From positions 682,001-746,000 of the forward strand of contig OZ257246.1 in the NCBI GenBank assembly GCA_965279595.1: a stretch of 64,000 nucleotides of DNA, given 5' to 3'. Made by a program: the position numbers and the translations under genes. This DNA comes from CAIKLP01 sp965279595 (lineage in GTDB: Bacteria; Bacteroidota; Bacteroidia; Sphingobacteriales; Sphingobacteriaceae). The notes under the pieces are model-generated. The model did not search any database. It was given only the letters and a program-made list of their open reading frames with translations, and was not told where the DNA came from. The number at the start of each line of letters is the position of its first letter. Within the stretch, counting starts at the first letter, position 1. Positions 45,760 through 53,317 of this stretch are shown piece by piece.

Positions 45760-45760
45760 A

Positions 45761-46822
45761 TTATACTTCAAATATAACGCCCCCACAATTATCTTTTCGA
45801 GCACCTGTAACACTTGATAAACAATTTATTTCGTTGCGCAAGCGCAATACACCCAAAAATGCGAATATAAGTGCTTCTTTAAATTCAATAATATTTTTTT
45901 CTGGAATAATAATTTGATGATGAGTATGAAATTTTATTCTGTCTATTAAAAAAGTATGATATGCTCCGCCTCCAGTAATTAATATTTTGGTTAGTGATTT
46001 TTGAGTATTGCAAACTTTGGCAATTTGAATGGCAATGTGCTCAACAAAAGTTGACAAAATATCTTCTATACTTAAATCAAATGCATTTAAAATTGGATTA
46101 ATATTTTCAATCACCCATTCTTTCCCTAATGATTTTGGGAAATTTAAATGATAAAATTCAAGTGCATTCAATTTTGCTAATAGCACATCATTACATGTTC
46201 CCTTAGCAGCCAACATACCTTGATCATCATATGGCAAATTTATGGAGTTAACAATGTTATTTAACACAATATTAGCTGGACAAATATCTGATGCTAACAT
46301 TTTGTTATTTTGAAGAAATGAAATATTTGCAAAACCTCCAATATTTAAACAAAAATCAAATTCGTTAAAAAGATGTTGGTCGCCGATAGGTACCAATGGC
46401 GCTCCTTGTCCACCAAGTGCTACATCCAAAACTCTAAAATCACAAATGGTTTTAATATTTGTTTCAGCAGCAATAATTTCACCTGCAGCAATTTGTAATG
46501 TTAAATTATTTTTTGGCTGATGAAAAATAGTATGCCCATGAGAAGAAATAAAATCAATTGCTTCTAAATTATTTTTTGTAATAAAAGAATTGACAAGGTG
46601 AGCAAAATAAAATCCCAATTCAATATTTAATTGTTGTAATTCTAAGGCACTTGTATTCTCTGCATTTTTCAATTTGCTTTTCCATGTTTCATTATATGGA
46701 TAACAAGTACTTTGCAGTATTTCATACTTCCATTTTTTTTCAAACTGAAATTTGCAATATGCAATATCAACACCATCTAATGAGGTGCCCGACATTATTC
46801 CAATTACATAATAGGTTTGCAT
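45761..46822 (-). CDS. anmK: Anhydro-N-acetylmuramic acid kinase
   Basis: This 353-residue sugar kinase has the family start YYVIGIMSGTSLDGVDIAYC, then SHGHTIFHQP, DFRVLDVALGGQGAPLVPIGDQ, NIGGFANIS and ILITGGGAYH. It opens the anhydro ring of 1,6-anhydro-MurNAc and phosphorylates it to MurNAc-6-P, a step of peptidoglycan recycling. MurQ is not adjacent. It is a single-gene unit, convergent with the UbiA gene with no terminator between them. Confidence 0.96.
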   Translation of the reverse strand: MQTYYVIGIMSGTSLDGVDIAYCKFQFEKKWKYEILQSTCYPYNETWKSKLKNAENTSALELQQLNIELGFYFAHLVNSFITKNNLEAIDFISSHGHTIFHQPKNNLTLQIAAGEIIAAETNIKTICDFRVLDVALGGQGAPLVPIGDQHLFNEFDFCLNIGGFANISFLQNNKMLASDICPANIVLNNIVNSINLPYDDQGMLAAKGTCNDVLLAKLNALEFYHLNFPKSLGKEWVIENINPILNAFDLSIEDILSTFVEHIAIQIAKVCNTQKSLTKILITGGGAYHTFLIDRIKFHTHHQIIIPEKNIIEFKEALIFAFLGVLRLRNEINCLSSVTGARKDNCGGVIFEV

Positions 46823-46854
46823 ATTCGAATATATTATTTATTTCTGGTCATAAA

Positions 46855-46888
46855 CAAAAAGAGGCGGGACCAGCCCACCTCTTTTTTA
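46855..46888 (-). terminator. Terminator after the T9SS-exported repeat protein gene
   Basis: On the minus strand the hairpin is AAAAAGAGGTGGG, CTGGT loop, CCCGCCTCTTTTT, with one wobble and a T tract. It lies between the end of the T9SS protein gene and anmK. Confidence 0.85.
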
Positions 46889-46905
46889 TTATTTCTAAAA
46901 AGAAA

Positions 46906-48288
46906 TTAGTTAACAATAATTTTTTGAACAGACACTGCTGATCCTTCTTTCACTTCAACAAAATAAATTCCTTTTGCTTGATTAGTCATATCAACTGAAG
47001 TCATCAATAATGAACGTGTAGCATATTCTTTTTCAAATACTACTCTTCCTGTTAAATCCATCACTCTGATTGAAGATGCACCATTCACATTAGCTTTAAC
47101 ATAAAAAGAACCGTTGTTTGGATTTGGATATACATTGAATCCTTCTACTTTTTTGCTATTTACACCTAATGGTAATCTAACTGTTCCCCATTTAAATACT
47201 CCTCCAACAGTTGCACTAGTGTTAAATCCACCAGCCCATCCATTGGTCATATCATTAAATTGAACACAAGTATGTTGTAAATTATCAATATTAATCCAAG
47301 TTGCACCTGCATCTTCTGTATAAGCTGCACCAGCTCCACCAGTTGTAGCGTTAGCTGAAGTTACAAAATAAGTATCTGCTGTTCCTTTAACATATTCAAC
47401 AGCATTGTAATCATAAACTCCACCAACTGTATCTAATCCAGGACCAGTTGTCCAAGTTAAACCACCATCAACTGTTGTCATGAATGTGCTGATTAATGAA
47501 TCTGCATTTGATAATACAGCCACTGCGAAATTTTTATCTTTAAATGAAATGCTTGGCACTGCAGTATTAGCAACACTATCTAAAGGTGTTGTTCCTAATG
47601 ACCAAGTTAATCCCATATCAGTAGTCACTAACATTCTACCAAAATTAGTTGGGAATGCTAATGTACTATCAAATGCATCAAAATAACCAACTGTACCATA
47701 TTCACCGGTTAATGGAGTAAATGGAATACTTGGTTGTCCAACTCTAGTCCATGATACACCACCATTTTGTGTAGTATATATTTCGAAGAAGTTGTTTGCT
47801 GGGTCACCCATAGCTAATCCATTGTTTGCATCAAAAAAGTGAACGAAATTAATGAATGAACTAGCATTTGTAAAAGTACCTGCTGATACTTTCTTCCAAG
47901 TTGAACCACCATTAATTGTTTTATATACACCTTGTAATGCAAAAGCTGCAGTTGTAGGATATATTGATGCGTATGCAGTATCTGCATCAATAGCAGAAAT
48001 GTTTGCTAAACCATATGTATTCAATGCTGTCGGAGTTGTACCAACTACTGCACCTGGTAACCAAGTTGCTCCACCATCTTTAGTAACTGAAAAATCGCGG
48101 ATTGTAGCTGCTGCACCAGAACCGTCATAGGCAACTGCCCATACAATATTTGAATCCACTACATCAAAATCATTGATACCTCTTGAAGCAGTAGCAAAAC
48201 CTGAGTTTTGTACATGAAATGCTAATTGTGCATTTGCTGCAAAAGATGTAGCTATTAAAGCTGTAATAAGTAAAAGTTTACGTTTCAT
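46906..48288 (-). CDS. Secreted beta-propeller (YCF48/BNR-like) protein with T9SS type A sorting domain
   Basis: From the ATG at 48288 the product is 460 residues: a signal peptide MKRKLLLITALIATSFAANAQ, several repeats of the type KTINGGSTWKKVSAGTF, TTQNGGVSWTRVGQP, TTDMGLTWSLGTT and TTVDGGLTWTTG (Asp-box/photosystem II stability factor-like propeller blades), and a C-terminal sorting domain from about residue 385 (VEGFNVYPNPNNGSFYVK to VQKIIVN). It should be exported by T9SS to the cell surface or medium. The frame runs on to 48327, but those 13 extra residues precede the signal peptide and are dropped. The ligand is unknown. Confidence 0.9.
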   Translation of the reverse strand: MKRKLLLITALIATSFAANAQLAFHVQNSGFATASRGINDFDVVDSNIVWAVAYDGSGAAATIRDFSVTKDGGATWLPGAVVGTTPTALNTYGLANISAIDADTAYASIYPTTAAFALQGVYKTINGGSTWKKVSAGTFTNASSFINFVHFFDANNGLAMGDPANNFFEIYTTQNGGVSWTRVGQPSIPFTPLTGEYGTVGYFDAFDSTLAFPTNFGRMLVTTDMGLTWSLGTTPLDSVANTAVPSISFKDKNFAVAVLSNADSLISTFMTTVDGGLTWTTGPGLDTVGGVYDYNAVEYVKGTADTYFVTSANATTGGAGAAYTEDAGATWINIDNLQHTCVQFNDMTNGWAGGFNTSATVGGVFKWGTVRLPLGVNSKKVEGFNVYPNPNNGSFYVKANVNGASSIRVMDLTGRVVFEKEYATRSLLMTSVDMTNQAKGIYFVEVKEGSAVSVQKIIVN

Positions 48289-48479
48289 AATTATTTTTTG
48301 TGTTTTCTTGAAGATTTGAAAGGGCAATTTAACAATTATTAACTACTTGAAATAATATTCTGAAAATTTAACAATTTGATGATATTTCAAATAAGCTGAT
48401 TACCAACAATTTGTAAACTTAAAATCAATTATTTGCGATTGATTTGTGTAACATTTCAGAGATAATGTGATTTATTTAG

Positions 48480-48498
48480 TACTATGTATTGCATAGTA
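48480..48498. promoter_or_regulatory. Palindromic operator candidate at the padR promoter
   Basis: TACTATG (48480-48486) and CATAGTA (48492-48498) form a perfect 7-bp inverted repeat with spacer TATTG. The TTG of the spacer (48489-48491) is the likely -33 element, 21 nt before the -7 box. A PadR dimer bound here would block the promoter of its own operon. Confidence 0.6.
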
Positions 48499-48512
48499 TA
48501 GTAGTAAACATA

Positions 48513-48520
48513 TATCTTTG
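48513..48520 (+). promoter_or_regulatory. -7 promoter box for the padR-pspC operon
   Basis: TATCTTTG matches TAnnTTTG and lies 4 nt before the ATG at 48525; ATTG at 48488-48491 serves as -33. The mRNA would begin at or next to the start codon. Confidence 0.6.
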
Positions 48521-48524
48521 TGAT

Positions 48525-48890
48525 ATGATAGTAGAAAATACACAAGTTCAGATGAGGAAAGGGATTTTAGAGTATTGCATCCTTTCCCTTATATCGCGTG
48601 GTGAGATTTACGCGTCTGACATCATTGAAGAACTCCGCAAGGCACGCCTCTTAGTAGTAGAAGGCACTCTATATCCACTACTCACACGTTTAAAAAATAA
48701 TGGCTTATTAAGTTATAGTTGGATAGAATCAACAGGAGGACCTCCTAGAAAATATTACCAGCTCACTGACCAAGGCAAGCATGTATTGAACGAACTACAT
48801 AGCACCTGGAATGATTTGGTATATGCAGTACATGAGGTTCAAGCTGTAAACAAAACTAATCCACCAACCGAAATTAAAGAAGAAAACTAA
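48525..48890 (+). CDS. PadR-family transcriptional regulator
   Basis: The 121-residue protein has the PadR winged helix: MRKGILEYCILSLISRGEIYASDIIEELRKARLLVVEGTLYPLLTRLKNNGLLSYSW, then GGPPRKYYQLTDQGKHVLNELHSTWNDL. It starts MIVENTQVQMRKG at the ATG at 48525; the frame opens at a TTG (48489) inside the palindrome, which lies upstream of the promoter and cannot be the start. It is followed after 19 bases by the PspC-domain gene, which it presumably represses, together with itself, from the palindrome at 48480-48498. Confidence 0.93.
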   Translation: MIVENTQVQMRKGILEYCILSLISRGEIYASDIIEELRKARLLVVEGTLYPLLTRLKNNGLLSYSWIESTGGPPRKYYQLTDQGKHVLNELHSTWNDLVYAVHEVQAVNKTNPPTEIKEEN

Positions 48891-48909
48891 TCACCTAAAA
48901 AAAATTAAA

Positions 48910-50490
48910 ATGAACAAGACAATTATAATAAACATTAGCGGAATCATCTTCCATATAGAAGAAGATGCGTATGATGTTTTGAGGAACTATATGAACGAAG
49001 TCAAAAAACACTTCGGGAATTCAGCAGACAGTTTTGAAATTGTATCTGATATTGAAAATAGAATTGCAGAAATGTTTAATGGTATTTTAAATTCCAACGA
49101 AAAACAAGTAATTGTATTGGAAGATGTAAAATCAATCATTCTACAAATGGGTAGCACTTCTGATTTTGAAGAAAATAATATTGAATCAGAAACAAAAATA
49201 AATGCTGCTGAAAGTATCAAGAAAAGATTATACAGAAATCCTGATGATAAAATTTTAGGAGGAGTATGTTCAGGTGCTTCAGCATATTTCAAAACAGACC
49301 CATTATGGATTAGATTAGTATTAGCTCTTTCTGTTTTCTTTTTTGGATCTGGGGTAATATTGTATTTAATACTTTGGGTTATAATGCCAGAAGCTAAAAC
49401 ACGTACTGAAAAATTAGCTATGCGCGGTGAAAGTCCAACCATTGAAAATATTAAGAAATCAATTGAAGAAGAATTTGGACACATTAGAAAAAATGCAAAT
49501 GACAGCTACAACGATATAAAAAGTTATGGTGGTGTTGATCAAATTCGATTAGCCATAAGTAAAGTTGTTGAAGGTATAGGTTCAGTATTAAAATTCATTG
49601 TAACTGCTATTGGAAAATTATTAGCCTTATTTGTTATAGTAGGATCAGGTGTTGCAGGCTTTGCTTTAACTTTTACTTTCCTTGCAGTACTTGGTGTAGT
49701 TGATAATAATGACATAGATTTTAATTGGTTTTTAGTTTCACCAGATTATCAAGCAAGTGCTTATACTGCATGGTATGCAATTGTTATGATTCCAGTGATT
49801 GCCATATTTTTATTAGGCGTTCGATTATTAATTAATGTGAACCCTTTCAATAAATTTTCAGGATTAAGTATGATTAGCTTATGGGTGTTGGCACTTTTTG
49901 TTGGAGGATATTATGCTATTGAAACTGCATCAGAATTTAAAGAAGTAGGAAGATTAAAATCGAATACTGAAATATTACCTTCCTCAGTTGGCAAATATTA
50001 TTTAGTTACAGATCAAAGTTATCAAGCAGAAGAAACTGATTCACTTAAAACTAAGAAGTATGGAATTAACGGAAAAGTAATTGTAAAGTCATCAAAAAAA
50101 CATTTCATATTTGATGATATAGATATCAATATTGAAAAAAGCTTTGATGAAAAACCTCACCTAATTACCATCTATAATTCAAGAGGAAGAGAAGAACAAT
50201 CAGCGATTAGGTATGCAGAAAATATTCAATATGATTTCAAACAAATAGATTCACTCTTAGTATTTCCAGAAACATTTAGATTCAAAGAAAAAGTTTTGTG
50301 GAGAAAACAAGCAATTGAAATGACTTTGTTCTTACCCTCAAACAGTCAAATAATAATCAGTGATAATGCAGATCGATATATTCACAATATTTATTCAGGT
50401 AATTGCAGAAGAACAGGAAGAAGTGAGACTGAATGGATGATGACCAAAGACGGATTAACTTGTACTGAAAACCCAAAAGACGAAGAATAG
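48910..50490 (+). CDS. PspC-domain membrane protein
   Basis: This 526-residue protein begins with a soluble segment (about 1-100), then the PspC domain (about 112-160: RNPDDKILGGVCSGASAYFKTDPLWIRLVLAL and LILWVIMPEA), further membrane segments (about 225-340) and a long C-terminal extracytoplasmic beta region (about 350-526). PspC-type proteins take part in envelope-stress sensing. The combination of an upstream PadR gene with a PspC protein bearing a large C-terminal domain is common in Bacteroidota; the signal is unknown. No pspA-like gene is in the window. Confidence 0.9.
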   Translation: MNKTIIINISGIIFHIEEDAYDVLRNYMNEVKKHFGNSADSFEIVSDIENRIAEMFNGILNSNEKQVIVLEDVKSIILQMGSTSDFEENNIESETKINAAESIKKRLYRNPDDKILGGVCSGASAYFKTDPLWIRLVLALSVFFFGSGVILYLILWVIMPEAKTRTEKLAMRGESPTIENIKKSIEEEFGHIRKNANDSYNDIKSYGGVDQIRLAISKVVEGIGSVLKFIVTAIGKLLALFVIVGSGVAGFALTFTFLAVLGVVDNNDIDFNWFLVSPDYQASAYTAWYAIVMIPVIAIFLLGVRLLINVNPFNKFSGLSMISLWVLALFVGGYYAIETASEFKEVGRLKSNTEILPSSVGKYYLVTDQSYQAEETDSLKTKKYGINGKVIVKSSKKHFIFDDIDINIEKSFDEKPHLITIYNSRGREEQSAIRYAENIQYDFKQIDSLLVFPETFRFKEKVLWRKQAIEMTLFLPSNSQIIISDNADRYIHNIYSGNCRRTGRSETEWMMTKDGLTCTENPKDEE

Positions 50491-50505
50491 CAATTATTCT
50501 AGTCG

Positions 50506-50550
50506 GTGTCGAGTTCAATTAAGAACAGGTGAACTTAATTAACTCGGCAC
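50506..50550 (+). other. Long imperfect hairpin in the 3' region of the pspC gene
   Basis: Arms 50506-50523 and 50534-50550 pair over 17 positions with one bulged C (50516) and one wobble, leaving a 10-nt loop. No T tract follows, and a separate terminator stands 35 bases downstream. It could be a processing or stability element in the padR-pspC mRNA. Confidence 0.5.
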
Positions 50551-50584
50551 AATTTTAAAATACATCACCTCTATATATAAATTC

Positions 50585-50613
50585 AAAAGCACCTTTCTTG
50601 AGGTGCTTTTTTT
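50585..50613. terminator. Bidirectional terminator between pspC and the convergent unknown gene
   Basis: AAAAGCACCT (50585-50594) and AGGTGCTTTT (50601-50610) pair perfectly around a 6-nt loop, with a T run after them. Confidence 0.88.
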
Positions 50614-51544
50614 ATAAAACTGAAATGGGATTTTGTGGATCCTTTAAAATATCCATTAAGGTAATATTCCAAGGTTTCCAAAATGCTTCTAATACTTGTG
50701 CATAAGTTTTATTTACCCATTCATCAAAAGGCGCTTTACTAATCATTGCATTTCCTTGACTAAAATAAATGACCTCATTGTGTTCCATAATATCATATTC
50801 TGGAATTTGATTGTACAAATAATTAGAGTAAAATATCTTAGCATTAATTTCTTGAAATTGTTTTGCATCAACACTTTTTCTTAAAAATTTTTGAAGTAAT
50901 TCATGATGATAAATTGAATTAGCCTCATTATCTTGGAAACAAATAATTATTGCCATATCTTTTATTCTCAAAGAGAAAGTCATGGTATTGATTTCATTTC
51001 TATGTTCAAAAGGTGCACTACCCTCCTCATCTTTAACTTTGAATTTAAATAATGAGAATGGCTTGCATTCTTCTCTATCAACTTTTCTAATTAGGCCTTG
51101 TAAAAAAAAATGTAGGTTTTTAAATTTATGAATCAAAGCAGGTGATAAGTCAAAAACTTCTCCTTTTTGTTGACTCTTCAATCCATTTCTAACTTCGGTA
51201 TAAATCAATCCGTAGCCAATCAATGCTGACCAATAAAATAATTTCCAATCTTCTAATGCCTGAAGAGCAGTAAAACCTTCATGAAAACTAGTTTTAATCT
51301 CATTTTGCAAAATCAATATTTTCTCCTTCACAGGTAATGAACAAGGAAGCTTTAATTCTCCATAAGTGGTATAGTTCTCATCTAAAAGTTTAAATGGTTG
51401 CTCTGAAAGATTGAATTCACGCATTAACCACTCAGGAAAAACTTCAATCACTTCATCATTTGATGTAGTTTCAGTTCCTGATAAAAAACATTTTCTTCCT
51501 AAAAAGTCAAAATTCAGGAATGGATTGTATAATGTGTGCTGCAT
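50612..51544 (-). CDS. Conserved protein of unknown function
   Basis: The 310-residue protein has no signal peptide or membrane helix and looks cytoplasmic, mixed alpha/beta and rich in aromatic residues. I do not recognise a family. Visible features are a Cys in NFDFLGRKCFLSGTE near the N-terminus, a helical centre (FTALQALEDWKLFYWSALIGYGLIYTEVR), and a C-terminal half with DMAIIICFQDNEANSIYHHELL and the end motif WNITLMDILKDPQNPISVL. It has its own promoter with recognisable -33 and -7 boxes and is divergent from the dipeptide epimerase gene. Normal codon use suggests a resident gene. Confidence 0.72.
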   Translation of the reverse strand: MQHTLYNPFLNFDFLGRKCFLSGTETTSNDEVIEVFPEWLMREFNLSEQPFKLLDENYTTYGELKLPCSLPVKEKILILQNEIKTSFHEGFTALQALEDWKLFYWSALIGYGLIYTEVRNGLKSQQKGEVFDLSPALIHKFKNLHFFLQGLIRKVDREECKPFSLFKFKVKDEEGSAPFEHRNEINTMTFSLRIKDMAIIICFQDNEANSIYHHELLQKFLRKSVDAKQFQEINAKIFYSNYLYNQIPEYDIMEHNEVIYFSQGNAMISKAPFDEWVNKTYAQVLEAFWKPWNITLMDILKDPQNPISVL

Positions 51545-51557
51545 ATTTTATATTTGA

Positions 51558-51586
51558 CAAAAGTAAGAAATGATTTGACAGCACAA
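51558..51586 (-). promoter_or_regulatory. Promoter of the unknown gene (-33 and -7)
   Basis: On the minus strand TTG (51586-51584) is followed after 18 bases by TACTTTTG (51565-51558), with the ATG 13 nt further on. This is the best spaced Bacteroidota-type promoter in the window. The inverted repeat TTGACA-N7-TGTCAA (51575-51593) overlaps it. Confidence 0.6.
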
Positions 51587-51608
51587 TTGTCAATTTGATG
51601 AATTAATT

Positions 51609-52625
51609 ATGCTCAGGTTAAAATATACTCCATTTGAATTGCAATTAAACTTTCCATTCAAAATAGCGGATTTTTCGAGAACTTTTACCCCAATAATTTT
51701 AGTAGAAATTGAATGGGAAGGAGTAATTGGATATGGAGAAGCCTCAATGCCTCCTTACCTTGGAGAAAATTTTGAAACTGCAGATCAATTTCTTAGAAAG
51801 GTAAATTTGTCTTCCTTTCAACCTCAACAACTAGAGGAGATATTAATTTATGTAGATGAACTCTCTCCTGGAAATAATGCAGCCAAAGCTTCCATTGATA
51901 TTGCGTTGCACGATCTATTAGGAAAAATAAATCAAAAACCTTGTTATGAAATCTTACATTCAGAATCAAATAAAATGCCAGCAACATCATTTACCATTGG
52001 TATTGATACGCCTGAAATGATTTTGCAAAAGATGAATGATACTAATGACTTTCAAATATTGAAAGTAAAACTTGGAAGTGCAAATGATAAAGAAATAATT
52101 GAAACCATTAGATCCATAAGTAATAAACCAATTTATGTGGATGCTAATAGAGGTTGGAAAAACAAAGAATATGCATTATCAATGATAGAGTGGCTAAGTG
52201 AAAAAAATGTTTTACTCATTGAACAGCCGTTAGAAATAAATCAGTTGAATGAAATGGAATGGTTGAAACTTAAATCTCCACTTCCTCTTTTTGCAGATGA
52301 ATCATGTAGGCGATTATTCGATATTGAAAAAATTGAAAATGCATTTCATGGAATCAACATCAAATTAATGAAATCAACTGGTTTGTATGAAGCTTCGAAA
52401 ATGTTAAAACTTGCTCGGCAAAAAAATTTAAAAGTAATGGTAGGCTGTATGAGTGAAACTAGCTGTGGTATATACGCTGCTGCTGCAATAGCACCACAAG
52501 CTGATTATTGTGATTTAGATAGTCCTTGGATGGTAAAGAATAATCCTTTTGTAAACCCTGATCTGATTGATGGAAAAATTCAGCTGAGTAATTTACCGGG
52601 ATTAGGTCTGCAAAAAAGAAACTAA
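51609..52625 (+). CDS. Dipeptide epimerase (L-Ala-D/L-Glu epimerase-like, enolase superfamily)
   Basis: This 338-residue TIM-barrel enzyme has the muconate-lactonising/epimerase pattern: Lys152-x-Lys154 (LKVKLGS), metal ligands Asp178 (YVDANRGW), Glu205 (LIEQPLE) and Asp230 (FADESCR), the second catalytic Lys252 (NIKLMKSTG), and a C-terminal CDLDSPWMV. It epimerises the alpha carbon of dipeptides; the Ala-Glu substrate, from peptidoglycan recycling, is the usual one, but other dipeptides are possible. The window also encodes AnmK and an LD-carboxypeptidase, in keeping with that pathway. It is convergent with the response regulator gene, overlapping by 4 bases. Confidence 0.93.
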   Translation: MLRLKYTPFELQLNFPFKIADFSRTFTPIILVEIEWEGVIGYGEASMPPYLGENFETADQFLRKVNLSSFQPQQLEEILIYVDELSPGNNAAKASIDIALHDLLGKINQKPCYEILHSESNKMPATSFTIGIDTPEMILQKMNDTNDFQILKVKLGSANDKEIIETIRSISNKPIYVDANRGWKNKEYALSMIEWLSEKNVLLIEQPLEINQLNEMEWLKLKSPLPLFADESCRRLFDIEKIENAFHGINIKLMKSTGLYEASKMLKLARQKNLKVMVGCMSETSCGIYAAAAIAPQADYCDLDSPWMVKNNPFVNPDLIDGKIQLSNLPGLGLQKRN

Positions 52626-53317
52626 TTATTTCTTATTAATAATTTATATCCTTTTCCGTGTACATTAATAATTTCAACCGAAGATTCTTCTTTAAAATAT
52701 TTACGCAGTTTAGTTAAATAAACATCCATGCTTCTTCCATTGAAATAATTATCATCATTCCAAATTTTCATTAAGGCAACTTCTCTTCTTAAGATATCAT
52801 TGCTATGTAAACAAAGTAATTTTAAAAGCTCTGCTTCTTTACCTGAAATTTTAAAATTATTATCTGCACTTTGAATCGTTTGTGCTAAAAAATCAAAAGT
52901 AAATTTACCTAATTGAAACACATTCAGTTCTTCCTTTTGTGTATCAGCAAAACTTCTTTTAAAAATGGCTTGAATTCTTAATAACAATTCTTCCATTCTA
53001 AATGGTTTGGTTATATAATCATCTGCTCCTATATTAAAACCAATGGTTTTGTCTTCCATCATGGTTTTTGCTGTGGCATATATAATTGGAATATACTGAT
53101 TCACTTCCCTTATTTCTTTACCTAATGTAAATCCATCTTTCTTGGGCATCATTACATCAAGAATACAAAAATCATATTCGTTTTTGAAAAATGATTTTAA
53201 TCCTTCCTCTCCATCTTTACAAAGCGTAACTTCAAAGCCACCCTTCATTTGCAGGTACTCACTTAGTACCATGCCTAAATTAGGATCATCTTCAACCAAT
53301 AAAATTCGCTTATTCAT
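52622..53317 (-). CDS. OmpR/PhoB-family response regulator
   Basis: The 231-residue protein has a receiver domain (1-120, acidic pocket VEDD at 8-11, phospho-acceptor Asp54 in CILDVMMPKKDG, Lys in YITKPFRMEELL) and a C-terminal winged helix (about 135-231, KISGKEAELLKLLCLHSNDILRRE, RSMDVYLTKLRKYF, VHGKGYKLL). The frame opens at 53371, but MNKRILLVEDD at 53317 is the proper start; it overlaps the end of the kinase gene by 8 bases, so the pair is coupled. It probably binds the four TTAAC repeats at 55223-55258. Confidence 0.95.
   Translation of the reverse strand: MNKRILLVEDDPNLGMVLSEYLQMKGGFEVTLCKDGEEGLKSFFKNEYDFCILDVMMPKKDGFTLGKEIREVNQYIPIIYATAKTMMEDKTIGFNIGADDYITKPFRMEELLLRIQAIFKRSFADTQKEELNVFQLGKFTFDFLAQTIQSADNNFKISGKEAELLKLLCLHSNDILRREVALMKIWNDDNYFNGRSMDVYLTKLRKYFKEESSVEIINVHGKGYKLLIRNN

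Noticed and set aside
48289..48479. Search for a promoter of the T9SS propeller gene and for ncRNA in the 236-base gap
   Set aside because: No exact TAnnTTTG on the minus strand and no stable hairpin was seen, only AT-rich sequence.
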